This document shows, piece by piece, positions 15,294 to 23,234 of a DNA stretch of 64,000 nt. The notes below the pieces were generated by a model. It saw only the letters and a list, made by a program, of their open reading frames with translations, had not been told where the DNA came from and did not search any database. Location of the stretch: assembly GCA_965656545.1 (NCBI GenBank), contig CBFHKZ010000003.1, positions 184,436 to 248,435 of the forward strand, given 5' to 3'. This DNA is from UBA7446 sp965656545 (GTDB lineage: Bacteria > Bacteroidota > Bacteroidia > Flavobacteriales > Flavobacteriaceae). Positions within the stretch are counted from its first letter, which is position 1. Each line of letters begins with the position of its first letter. Both the position numbers and the translations under genes were made by a program.

Positions 15294-16762
15294 CTATCCA
15301 TAATGTTTTCTCTGTCCGGCAGCGTATGCATTGCCAATATACGCTTACGCTCTCTTCTCACGGTAGGATTGCGCTTCATGTGCCACAAAACAGTTGAGGC
15401 ATGTTTGTATGTTTCTTTAATGGTTACAATCGCCTTTGGGTAATCTTTACCCAACACACAACTGTAGGCTTGTTGTTCAAGTGCCGTCATGGACCAAGGT
15501 TCTAACACAAAAGGGGTGGGAAGTTCTGCTAGCTCTGGCACCCACTTGCGTATAAAAGTTCCTTCTGGGTCGTGCTCAAGCGCATTTTTGGTTGGGTTGT
15601 AGATGCGCACCATATTGATTCCCGTTTCACCCGCTTGCATTTGAAACTGTGGATAGTGAATTCCGGGTTCAAAATCCAAAAACTGTTTGCCTAAAAATAC
15701 AGCGCCCATTTGCCAAGGTTGCCACAGATGGTGTGTAAAAAATGAAACGACCATGGCTCGCATTCTGAAATTTAAATAGCCTGTTTCAACGACACAGCGC
15801 ATACTTGCATCAACGAGTGGGAAACCCGTTGTGCCTGTCTTCCATGCGTTGATATAGTCTGTATTTACTTCTTTTTTAAGCTGACGAAAACCCGTGTTTA
15901 CACTTTCGAATTCCATGCGGGTTTCCATTTCAAATTTTTGAATAAAATGTGCTTGCCAGCGCAACCTAGATGTAAACGCATTTAGCTGAAATCCGCTAGC
16001 GCCTTGGGCTTTTGCTTGCTTGGCACGCTGCCATACATAACGAACCGAAAGATTACCCCAGGCGATATAAGGCGATACACGCCCACAATGTGTTCGTGCA
16101 GCCTCTGGTTTTGATATGGATTGCTGGTATTTTTTGTGTCGTTGGCTTAAAAAGCTTTCTAGATAGGCCAATCCTGTTTTGGTACCGCCTGCTTGTATGC
16201 CCTCTAGCTTTTTAGGTTCAAGCACTTCTTCTGTGAGTCCTATGCAGTCAGCTGTTGTAAAGCTAGCCGCAGACGCTTCAAATGGTTTGATGGGTTGCAT
16301 CATATAGCTGGTCCATGTATTGCGCCAGCTGTTACGGTTTTTTATTCCTCTTGTTACGCCATTATTGACGTGTTCTTTCCAAACAATGCGTTTTGACACA
16401 CACCATTTTTTTACGGCTTTGTCACGGGCATAGGTTGCGTTTAAGCCCGTTTCTTGCATGGAGAACAGTGTGTTTATCTTCATACTGGCCTGAATGCTGC
16501 CCAAGACTTCTAGCACCTCATTCTTATAGACATGCACTTGGGTGTCAAATTGTTTGAGTGCTCCGTTTAGCGCTACCAATGACTGGGCAATAAAATTGTG
16601 ATGCCGTTTGTGGTAGTGTGGGTTTTCTTCGAGGCTTGGCTCCATTACATATAGCAACAAGAGTGGTAAGTCACTGTTTATGGCCTCTTGCAGCCCTTCA
16701 TTGTCAAGAAGTCGCAAGTCTCTTTTGAACCAAAAAACGTTAATTTCTTTTTTAGAATGCAT
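15290..16762 (-). CDS. Divergent photolyase/cryptochrome-family flavoprotein
   Basis: 490 residues. The N-terminal alpha/beta domain opens VFWFKRDLRLLDNEGL, as in class I photolyases. The C-terminal FAD domain includes CGRVSPYIAWGNLSVRYVW, TTGFPLVDASMRCVVETG and IYNPTKNALEHDPEGTFIRKW. It departs from CPD photolyases where these have the NNGGWQW segment: here it reads FLDFEPGIHYPQFQMQAGET, so the flavin N5 environment should differ. It overlaps the Fe-S photolyase gene by 11 bases and the DUF2805 gene by 4. It may be a photoreceptor or a repair enzyme with another substrate. Confidence 0.85.
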   Translation of the reverse strand: MHSKKEINVFWFKRDLRLLDNEGLQEAINSDLPLLLLYVMEPSLEENPHYHKRHHNFIAQSLVALNGALKQFDTQVHVYKNEVLEVLGSIQASMKINTLFSMQETGLNATYARDKAVKKWCVSKRIVWKEHVNNGVTRGIKNRNSWRNTWTSYMMQPIKPFEASAASFTTADCIGLTEEVLEPKKLEGIQAGGTKTGLAYLESFLSQRHKKYQQSISKPEAARTHCGRVSPYIAWGNLSVRYVWQRAKQAKAQGASGFQLNAFTSRLRWQAHFIQKFEMETRMEFESVNTGFRQLKKEVNTDYINAWKTGTTGFPLVDASMRCVVETGYLNFRMRAMVVSFFTHHLWQPWQMGAVFLGKQFLDFEPGIHYPQFQMQAGETGINMVRIYNPTKNALEHDPEGTFIRKWVPELAELPTPFVLEPWSMTALEQQAYSCVLGKDYPKAIVTIKETYKHASTVLWHMKRNPTVRRERKRILAMHTLPDRENIMDR

Positions 16763-18281
16763 CGGGATTTTCCATGATTTGATAAGCCCTTTCTTTGATG
16801 CGAGCCAATTCTTCTGGATTGATTTTGCCGAGTAGGTTATACATCATGCCCATGCGGTTGTTTCCACGCAACTCTTCTCTTTTATCGTCTAAAAAGTTCC
16901 AGTACAAACTGTTAAAGGGACAGGCATTTTCGCCTGTGCGTTGTTTTTGGTCATAACTACAGCCCTTGCAGTAATTACTCATTTTGTTCACATAAGAACC
17001 AGATGAAACATAAGGTTTGGTGGCTAGAACACCACCGTCGGCATACTGACTCATACCTCTAGTATTGGGCAACTGCACCCATTCTACTGCATCGGCATAA
17101 ATACCCAAGTACCAATCGTCTACTTCATCGGGGTTTGTTTGCAGCAGCAGCGCAAAATTTCCTGTAATCATCAGTCGTTGAATATGGTGGGCATATGCGT
17201 GCTCCAAGCTGTTTTCAATACTGGTTTTTAGGCAATTCATTTTGGTTTTTCCAGTCCAGTAAAAGGCAGGTAGTTTACCAAAGTTGTTTAGTTCGTTTTT
17301 CTTCTTGTATTGTGGCATTTCTTTCCAATACAAGCCCCTGATATATTCGCGCCAGCCCAATATTTGACGCACAAAACCTTCGATTTGCGACAAGCTTATG
17401 CGATCGCTGTTTTTTCGATATGCTGCAATGGCATGCTCGATAACTTCTGCGGGGTCTATCAGTTTGACGTTTAGGCTAAAAGAGATACGCGCATGAAAAA
17501 GATTGGTCTCGTCTTGATGCATGGCATCTTGATAGGTGCCAAAGTCTTGCAGTAAGTGCTCACAGAAATAATCGAGTTGTGCAAGAGATGCTTTTCGAGT
17601 AGTAGCAAAGAGGAATTCATCTTCGTTAAATGTGCCTATGGTAGATAGGCCAGCTGCTTTCACCTGTGGATAGATTTCTTTTGCCAAGCTTGCGTCTGGT
17701 TTGTAGGGGGGTGGTATGGTTCCGCCTTTCCACGTATTGCGGTTAAATTTGTCGTAATTCCAACTGCCTCCTTCTGGTTGGCCGTCAATCATAAGGTATT
17801 GGTGCTTTTTGCGCATATAGCGGTAGAAAAACTCCATCACCAAAGACTTTTTTCCTTCGTAAAAGGTCTTTAATTCGTCACGTGTGGTGAGAAAATGTTC
17901 CGTGTCATAGGTTTTTGTCGGAATTTCCAATTGGGTGGCAATTGCTTCCAGTTGCTCGTCTAGGCGATATTCGTCTGGCTGTTGGTAGGCAAATTTTTTC
18001 GCACTAAACAGGTTAATGACTTTTTCAATATTTTTTTGCAGGTCTTGGGCGTTGTTTGGATCGTCTATGGTGTAGTAAAGCACGTGATGCCCATCTTCTT
18101 CAAGTTGTCTGGCAAAGCTTCGCATGGCTGCGAAGAACGCCACCACTTTCTGGATATGGTGTTTGACGTAATCAGTTTCTTGACGCATTTCAAACATCAC
18201 ATAACAAACATCGTCGTTGAGTTCTGTAAACCAGAGATGCTTTTCGTTGAGTTGGTCGCCAAGTATTAGTCGAATTTCCAT
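16752..18281 (-). CDS. Prokaryotic Fe-S photolyase/cryptochrome (FeS-BCP, PhrB/CryB type)
   Basis: 509 residues. Opens MEIRLILGDQLNEKHLW, the FeS-BCP hallmark. Four cysteines match the 4Fe-4S ligands of Agrobacterium PhrB in spacing: Cys in KMNCLK, then 88 residues later YCKGC, and a last Cys 13 residues on (NACPF). Family members carry FAD, a 4Fe-4S cluster and 6,7-dimethyl-8-ribityllumazine as antenna, and PhrB repairs (6-4) photoproducts. The start shares one base with the CRY-DASH stop (TAATG). Function as a (6-4) photolyase is a family-based inference. Confidence 0.93.
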   Translation of the reverse strand: MEIRLILGDQLNEKHLWFTELNDDVCYVMFEMRQETDYVKHHIQKVVAFFAAMRSFARQLEEDGHHVLYYTIDDPNNAQDLQKNIEKVINLFSAKKFAYQQPDEYRLDEQLEAIATQLEIPTKTYDTEHFLTTRDELKTFYEGKKSLVMEFFYRYMRKKHQYLMIDGQPEGGSWNYDKFNRNTWKGGTIPPPYKPDASLAKEIYPQVKAAGLSTIGTFNEDEFLFATTRKASLAQLDYFCEHLLQDFGTYQDAMHQDETNLFHARISFSLNVKLIDPAEVIEHAIAAYRKNSDRISLSQIEGFVRQILGWREYIRGLYWKEMPQYKKKNELNNFGKLPAFYWTGKTKMNCLKTSIENSLEHAYAHHIQRLMITGNFALLLQTNPDEVDDWYLGIYADAVEWVQLPNTRGMSQYADGGVLATKPYVSSGSYVNKMSNYCKGCSYDQKQRTGENACPFNSLYWNFLDDKREELRGNNRMGMMYNLLGKINPEELARIKERAYQIMENPDAF

Positions 18282-19579
18282 TAAAATAGGGTTGTTTGAA
18301 GCCAGGTCTTTTGGTACTTATTGTTGGGGTCGTAGCGCTCAGCTTGCCAAGCGACGTTAAATTTTCTGTCTCTGGGGTCATTGCCAACACCAGCGTTGTA
18401 CATCCAGTTGCCATAATTGCTGTGGATATCGTAATCTATCAACATGGCTTCGAAGTATGCAGCACCTATACGCCAATCCAAGTGCCATTCTTTAGCAAAG
18501 AAGCTCGCTACATTTTGACGCCCGCGATTGCTCATAAAGCCTGTGAGTGCCAGCTCTCGCATATTGGCATTTACAAAGGGTTCGGGTGTAGCACCATCAA
18601 TCCACTGCTGCACATATTTCTGGTTTGTTTTCCAGGTGTAGTCCTTTTGCAGCAGACCGCCAAGTTTAAATATGGCATTGCCGTGCTTCTTGGAAATGTA
18701 TTTGAAATAATCCCGCCAAATAAGCTCAAAAATCAACCAATAGGTAGAGTCGTTTTTGGTAACCTCTTTTTCATATTTCTTTACCTCGTGATAAATGGAA
18801 ACGGGAGAAATGGATCCAAATGCCAGCCAGATGGAAAACTTTGAACTGTACTTTTTGCCCAACAATCCATTTCTGGTTTTTTTGTAATAAGATAATTGGT
18901 TGGTGTTCCAAAAATATTTTTCTAGTCGTCCCCAAGCCGCTTGCTCGCCCCCTTCAAATGGAATGGCGGTTCGCTTGTCCTCAGTTATATTTTCATAACC
19001 CAAACTGCTTAGCGTTGGTAATTTGGGAACGCTCGTCAATAGATTTTCTTTGGGCATGGGCGATGGAACGGGCAATGCCAATCGCACACTTACGTGCTTT
19101 TCACATTTTTTTCTAAACACCGTAAATACTTCCGGGACATCGGCAACTTGCATGGGAATGTCGTCTGGGTGGAATAAAAACTGATCGTAATGCCAGTGTT
19201 TTTCTATTCCCGTTGGAATTAGTGCATTGTCATCAAGCTCTTCTTGCGTCCATTCTTTTTGGCCATAAATTGCTGTGACATTGTAGGTTTCTTGCAATTC
19301 TTTTAGCAAGGCGCCCCAGCGGCCAACTTTTACCCAAAGGGATATGTTGAGCTTTTCCAAATCTTTTTGAAGTTGTGCTAGCGTTTGCAGCAGGAATGCA
19401 GCGCGAAAACGCTCCATTTTTTTAAAACCCCACTGTGTTGGTTGCAGCCAATGTTCGGGCAAGTGGTATACGGCAATAACCCTATCGTGTGCCGCAATGG
19501 CCTGCGATAAACTGTGCTGATCTCGAACACGTAAGTCGTTTCGAAACCAAACTAGTCCTGTTGTTTTTGCTTTTTGCAT
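18281..19579 (-). CDS. Cryptochrome DASH
   Basis: 432 residues. Opens TGLVWFRNDLRVRDQHSL. CRY-DASH signatures are FEGGEQAAWGRLEKYF, the NGLLGKKYSSKFSIWLAFG segment and the end of the flavin domain GNWMYNAGVGNDPRDRKFN. DASH proteins bind FAD and usually methenyl-tetrahydrofolate and repair CPDs mainly in single-stranded DNA; some act as photoreceptors. The start codon lies inside the 3' end of the DUF2256 gene (28-base overlap) and the stop overlaps the Fe-S photolyase start. Confidence 0.94.
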   Translation of the reverse strand: MQKAKTTGLVWFRNDLRVRDQHSLSQAIAAHDRVIAVYHLPEHWLQPTQWGFKKMERFRAAFLLQTLAQLQKDLEKLNISLWVKVGRWGALLKELQETYNVTAIYGQKEWTQEELDDNALIPTGIEKHWHYDQFLFHPDDIPMQVADVPEVFTVFRKKCEKHVSVRLALPVPSPMPKENLLTSVPKLPTLSSLGYENITEDKRTAIPFEGGEQAAWGRLEKYFWNTNQLSYYKKTRNGLLGKKYSSKFSIWLAFGSISPVSIYHEVKKYEKEVTKNDSTYWLIFELIWRDYFKYISKKHGNAIFKLGGLLQKDYTWKTNQKYVQQWIDGATPEPFVNANMRELALTGFMSNRGRQNVASFFAKEWHLDWRIGAAYFEAMLIDYDIHSNYGNWMYNAGVGNDPRDRKFNVAWQAERYDPNNKYQKTWLQTTLF

Positions 19580-19698
19580 TTTTTACTACAATATTTAACG
19601 TTCTCCCATTCTTTGCTCCATTTCTTTCGCCAAGCAAAAGGCCTGTTGCAACACACACAAATTTTTTGAGGTAAATCCGTTTTTTTTACCCCTCTCAT
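19552..19698 (-). CDS. DUF2256 small zinc-finger-like protein
   Basis: 48 residues, easily missed. Starts MRGVKKTDLPQKICVCCNRP and continues FAWRKKWSKEWENVKYCSKK then CKK. The CxxC and CSxxC pairs with the PFAWRKKW core are the DUF2256 pattern, probably a zinc-binding treble-clef-like fold. The ATG overlaps the photolyase stop by 4 bases (ATGA) and the gene runs 28 bases into the CRY-DASH gene in another frame. DUF2256 genes repeatedly accompany photolyase and DASH genes, so a role in that system is likely but unproven. Confidence 0.9.
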   Translation of the reverse strand: MRGVKKTDLPQKICVCCNRPFAWRKKWSKEWENVKYCSKKCKKQKQQD

Positions 19699-20987
19699 GA
19701 CGCGAGCCCTGCCTTGTATGTTTCTAAACACCTAAGACGCGCCATCTTATGATCAACCATTGGGGTGGGGTAGTCCAAGGATTGGTACTCTGGTACCCAC
19801 TTTTTTATGTAGGCGTGTTCTTTATCGAATTTTTTTACTTGTTCTGTTGGGTTAAATACGCGGAAATAGGGTGCTGCATCAACACCGCAACCTGCGACCC
19901 ATTGCCAATTACCCACATTGCTTGATTGCTCGTAGTCTAGTAGTTTCTCCGCAAAATATGCTTCGCCCCAACGCCAATCAATGAGTAAATGCTTGCACAA
20001 GAAGCTGCCCACCAACATACGCACTCGGTTGTGCATAAAGCCCGTTTGATTGAGTTCCCGCATGCCTGCATCCACCAACGGGTATCCCGTGTTGCCTTCG
20101 CACCATTTTGAAAAGTCTGCTTCGTTATTTCGCCATTCAATACGGTCGTATTGTGGTTTAAAACTCGCAGTTGTTGTGTGTGGAAAATGCCAAAGGATTT
20201 GCATAAAAAATTCACGCCAAATCAATTCTTTTAAGAAAGTAGGGTTGCTGCTCTTTTTTGCTTTTCGCACCATGTCTCTGATGGATACCGTACCAAACCG
20301 CAAGTGAATTCCGAGGCGGCTGGTGCCGTCAATTGCAGGAAAATTGCGCACCGCATCATAAGCATCCATTAACGATAAGTTGTGGTTGGGTGTTGGCGCT
20401 TGATGACTGGGTGTTCCAAAGCCTAATGCTTTGATTGTAGGAATACTTGGAAGTACTTTTTTATGTAGTTTGCTAAGAAGCGGTGTTGTGGGATGTTCTG
20501 GCAAACCTTGTTCTGCTTCTTTGGCCATCCACACTCTTGAAAATGGCGTATAAACCCGATAGGGTGTTCCATCTTTTTTGAGTACTTCGTCCGGTGCAAA
20601 AATTACCTGATCCTTAAATGTTTTAAAACCAATCCCTTTTTCGGCAAGTAACGCTTTTATTTTTACGTCTCTTGCTGTGGCATAAGGCTCATAGTCTTCG
20701 TTAGTGTAAACTGCTGTTATGTTGTGCTCCTCACTCCACTGCGGAATAAGTTCAAGTGGATTTCCTTTTGCCACGCGCATGCTACTGCCATGTGCTTCGC
20801 TTTCTTCTTGCATTTTGGCAATGTGCTGATGGATAAAACTAACACGCCCATCATCTTTGGGTAGTTTATCAAGAATGGATTCGTCGAATATAAATGCGGG
20901 TAACACTTCGTCTGCATCGATAAGTGCGTTATAAAAACCCGCATTATCGTGAAAGCGCAAATCGCGACGAAACCAAAATAATATCAT
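19695..20987 (-). CDS. phr: Class I deoxyribodipyrimidine (CPD) photolyase
   Basis: Light-driven repair of cyclobutane pyrimidine dimers using FADH-. 430 residues. N-terminal MILFWFRRDLRFHDNAGF; antenna domain to about residue 130. The FAD domain includes TSRLGIHLRFGTVSIRDMV, ELIWREFFMQILWHFP, GYPLVDAGMRELNQTGFMHN and SNVGNWQWVAGCGVDAAPYF, keeping the Asn near flavin N5 and the Trp of the electron chain. Length is a little short of the E. coli enzyme (about 470). It overlaps the SDR gene upstream and DUF2256 downstream by 4 bases each. Confidence 0.94.
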   Translation of the reverse strand: MILFWFRRDLRFHDNAGFYNALIDADEVLPAFIFDESILDKLPKDDGRVSFIHQHIAKMQEESEAHGSSMRVAKGNPLELIPQWSEEHNITAVYTNEDYEPYATARDVKIKALLAEKGIGFKTFKDQVIFAPDEVLKKDGTPYRVYTPFSRVWMAKEAEQGLPEHPTTPLLSKLHKKVLPSIPTIKALGFGTPSHQAPTPNHNLSLMDAYDAVRNFPAIDGTSRLGIHLRFGTVSIRDMVRKAKKSSNPTFLKELIWREFFMQILWHFPHTTTASFKPQYDRIEWRNNEADFSKWCEGNTGYPLVDAGMRELNQTGFMHNRVRMLVGSFLCKHLLIDWRWGEAYFAEKLLDYEQSSNVGNWQWVAGCGVDAAPYFRVFNPTEQVKKFDKEHAYIKKWVPEYQSLDYPTPMVDHKMARLRCLETYKAGLAS

Positions 20988-21685
20988 CCACTAACGTTTA
21001 AAGAAGACATGCCGCCATCAAGACCGAGTACTTGTCCAGTCATCCAACTGCTTTTGTCTGTGAGTAAGAAAGTAGCCAATTGTGCTACGTCCTCAGTTGT
21101 GCCAATTCTTTTTAAAGGGTGTCTAAGGGAAGCCTTTTCTTTTTTGGCATCATTGTTTAAAAATCTGTTTGCCAGCGGTGTATCTGTAATGGAAGGTGCA
21201 ATTACGTTTACACGCACTTTAGGTGCCCATTCGGCTGCCAAAGACCGCGCCAATCCCTCTAAAGCTCCTTTTGATGCCGCCACGCTTGCGTGAAAGGGCA
21301 TACCTGTTTGTACGGCTACGGTGCTAAACAACACCACACTTGCTTGCTCACTGGCTGCCAATAGCGGCTGAATGCTTTGTAAACAGCGCACGGCGCCCAT
21401 AACATTGATCTCAAAATCAGTTGTAAAGGCTTCAGCTTTCAATCCTCTAAAGGGTCGCAGGTTTATACTTCCTGGGCAATAAGCAAATCCATCGATTTTT
21501 GATGGCAATTGATCTAAGGGAAGCGTGTCTTCAAGCACATTAAATGGGATGTGTTTCACTTGTTTGCCAGCCAAACCTTCACTGGTTCTGGAAGCCACAA
21601 TTATTTCAGATCCTTCTGGGAGTTGGTCAATGATATCACTTCCAATACCGTAACTCCCGCCAATTAGTAAATATGTTTTACTCAT
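20984..21685 (-). CDS. Short-chain dehydrogenase/reductase (SDR)
   Basis: 233 residues. The Rossmann opening is YLLIGGSYGIGSDI (a variant of TGxxxGIG), followed by the NxxG-like YCPGSI, catalytic Ser in VVLFSTVAV, and a substitution at the Tyr position: the usual YxxxK reads FHASVAASKG here, so the catalytic Tyr is not obvious while the Lys remains. The C-terminal GQVLGLDGGMSSL is typical. It is embedded by ATGA overlaps between the SRPBCC and photolyase genes, as seen beside photolyases elsewhere. Substrate unknown. Confidence 0.88.
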   Translation of the reverse strand: MSKTYLLIGGSYGIGSDIIDQLPEGSEIIVASRTSEGLAGKQVKHIPFNVLEDTLPLDQLPSKIDGFAYCPGSINLRPFRGLKAEAFTTDFEINVMGAVRCLQSIQPLLAASEQASVVLFSTVAVQTGMPFHASVAASKGALEGLARSLAAEWAPKVRVNVIAPSITDTPLANRFLNNDAKKEKASLRHPLKRIGTTEDVAQLATFLLTDKSSWMTGQVLGLDGGMSSLNVSG

Positions 21686-22140
21686 GATGTTGCTTTAAAA
21701 ATTTCGTTTAATGCTTTTTCTCTGTAATCAAATATTTGCTTCACTTTAAAACGGACAAAAAGCGCATGTGCAAACCAGCCTAAAGGGCCTAATGGAAGCT
21801 TATAATCTACAATATCTTCCATGATAACCCCGTTGGCTGTTTTGTGTATAAAATGTTTGTGATGCCAAAAAGCGTATGGTCCAAATCGCTGTTCGTCAAC
21901 AAAATAAGCACCTTCTTGCACATGTGTAATTTCAGTAACCCAGCGAAAGGGAATGCCTAAAATCGGCGTTAACCTGTACTGAATGATCTGTCCAGGGAAC
22001 ATATGCCGGTCTGCACCAGAGAGGATATCAAAGCCCATATAATCTGGCGTAATGCGTTTTAGGTTCTTGGGATCTGAAAGAAATTCCCAAGCTTTTTCCA
22101 TTGTTATGGGCAGTTCTTGTTTGGAGATATACTGGTACAT
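21682..22140 (-). CDS. SRPBCC-family ligand-binding protein
   Basis: 152 residues of the START/Bet v 1 helix-grip fold: ISKQELPITMEKAWEFLSDP, then LKRITPDYMGFDIL, ITHVQEGAYFVDEQRFGPYAFWHH and a long C-terminal helix FDYREKALNEIF. This cell-division-inhibitor-like SRPBCC subgroup is often linked to SDR and photolyase genes. As first gene of the operon it lies 17 bases after a TATATTTG element and just after the palindromic operator. Likely binds a hydrophobic molecule; ligand unknown. Confidence 0.85.
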   Translation of the reverse strand: MYQYISKQELPITMEKAWEFLSDPKNLKRITPDYMGFDILSGADRHMFPGQIIQYRLTPILGIPFRWVTEITHVQEGAYFVDEQRFGPYAFWHHKHFIHKTANGVIMEDIVDYKLPLGPLGWFAHALFVRFKVKQIFDYREKALNEIFKATS

Positions 22141-22156
22141 GGTGCAGGTTTTGATG

Positions 22157-22164
22157 CAAATATA
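22157..22164 (-). promoter_or_regulatory. -7 promoter element TATATTTG of the photolyase operon
   Basis: Reads TATATTTG on the minus strand, 17 bases before the SRPBCC start codon. No good -33 TTG at the normal spacing; that position is inside the palindrome at 22167-22206, which suggests regulated use. Confidence 0.55.
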
Positions 22165-22166
22165 CC

Positions 22167-22206
22167 AATTTTGTTTAACGATGGTTAAAAAAGATTAAAC
22201 AAAATT
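22167..22206. promoter_or_regulatory. Putative CarH/LitR-type operator upstream of the photolyase operon
   Basis: A perfect 12-bp inverted repeat, AATTTTGTTTAA (22167-22178) and TTAAACAAAATT (22195-22206), with a 16-bp spacer. The inner 9-bp arms and the 16-bp spacing equal those of the palindrome at the start of the B12-binding MerR gene (31698-31731). The far arm overlaps TAATTTTG on the minus strand (22200-22207), another promoter match. It fills the gap between the SRPBCC start and the SdpI stop. Confidence 0.7.
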
Positions 22207-22207
22207 A

Positions 22208-22546
22208 TCAACCATACTTTTTCTTAAGGGCTTTTTCTGTTTGAAAGATGGATACAAAAGGGTAGAGGGTAGTTAAAATAATGGCGATCCATATTCCTGC
22301 TTTTCCAGATTCAAAAAGGATAAATGGGACACATGTTAAAAGGCAGTAATAACCTGATTGAATGATGTATTTTGATGATTCTTTTTGTGCAAAATCCCAA
22401 TGCGCTTGACTTTTTTTTGAGCGCGCAGTACGATAGCCATAAAAGTCATTGATTTTTTTTGGTGGATACCGCAATACAAGCTGTCCTGTGATGATGTATA
22501 TCAGTCCGCAAAGCACACAAACAAGGATTGGTGGATTATCCAGCAT
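22208..22546 (-). CDS. SdpI-like integral membrane protein
   Basis: 112 residues, three hydrophobic segments. The motif FYGYRTARSKKSQAHWDFAQ after the first helix is the SdpI/YhfL family signature (GxRTxxxxxSxxxW). In Bacillus, SdpI gives immunity to the toxin SdpC; standalone family members like this are widespread and of unknown role. Overlaps the aquaporin gene by 11 bases, so the two are co-expressed. Confidence 0.8.
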   Translation of the reverse strand: MLDNPPILVCVLCGLIYIITGQLVLRYPPKKINDFYGYRTARSKKSQAHWDFAQKESSKYIIQSGYYCLLTCVPFILFESGKAGIWIAIILTTLYPFVSIFQTEKALKKKYG

Positions 22547-23195
22547 CTTTTAAAGATACGAAATACTTGAATAACACTACGGCAAGTGCCATGCCAGCAA
22601 AAGGTGCAGTGAGGTATAGCCACATGGGTTCCCAATGATTCCCAACAAGTGCAGGTCCAAACGAACGCGCAGGATTCATGGAGGCATTGGTTAGGGGGCC
22701 GGCAAACATGGCTTCGAGTAAAATCACACTACCAACAGCCAAACCTGCTACAGGCCCTATTTCTTTGCTGCCCGTGCTAATATGAAGGATGACAATCATC
22801 AGAAAAAAGGACAATAGAAACTCAAGCCAAAAAGCACTGTCATGTGGTATGCTGGGTATGGTTGCCCCAATAATTACGCTTTTTGGGATAATAGCTTTTA
22901 CCGCTACACTAGCTGCTACGGCTGCTGCGGTTTGGGTAATTACGTAAGCAGGTACTTTTTTCCAAGGGAAGCGCTTGGCAAGTGCAAAAGACGTGGTTAC
23001 TGCAGGATTAAAATGTGCACCAGACTGCGAACCAAAAGCATAAATCATGACCATTACGATAAGCCCCCAAGTTATGGCTACCCCTTCATGAGCAACATCG
23101 CCTGTAGTTTCGTTTACAGCCATGGCAGCTGTTCCGCAAAAGACCATTGCAAAGGTTCCAATAAATTCAGCGTAAAGTGCAGTGTAGCGTTTCAT
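22536..23195 (-). CDS. Aquaporin (MIP family channel)
   Basis: 219 residues, six membrane helices and two half-helices with both signature motifs: GAHFNPAVTTSFAL and NASMNPARSFGPAL. Conducts water, or glycerol in the glycerol-facilitator branch. The short loops and the conserved Arg after the second NPA (NPAR) fit the water-selective type. It is followed by the SdpI-like gene in the same transcript. Confidence 0.92.
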   Translation of the reverse strand: MKRYTALYAEFIGTFAMVFCGTAAMAVNETTGDVAHEGVAITWGLIVMVMIYAFGSQSGAHFNPAVTTSFALAKRFPWKKVPAYVITQTAAAVAASVAVKAIIPKSVIIGATIPSIPHDSAFWLEFLLSFFLMIVILHISTGSKEIGPVAGLAVGSVILLEAMFAGPLTNASMNPARSFGPALVGNHWEPMWLYLTAPFAGMALAVVLFKYFVSLKDAG

Positions 23196-23234
23196 GCTGC
23201 TAAAATAAGAAGGATAAGGTTAGCTAAATGTTAT

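Noticed and set aside
18296..18844. 182-residue open frame on the plus strand
   Set aside because: Antisense to the CRY-DASH gene; no conserved motif.
22167..22206. Palindrome before the photolyase operon as terminator of the SdpI-like gene
   Set aside because: Stem is almost pure A/T with a 16-base loop and no T-run of the right kind; the match in arms and spacing to the MerR gene site favours an operator.
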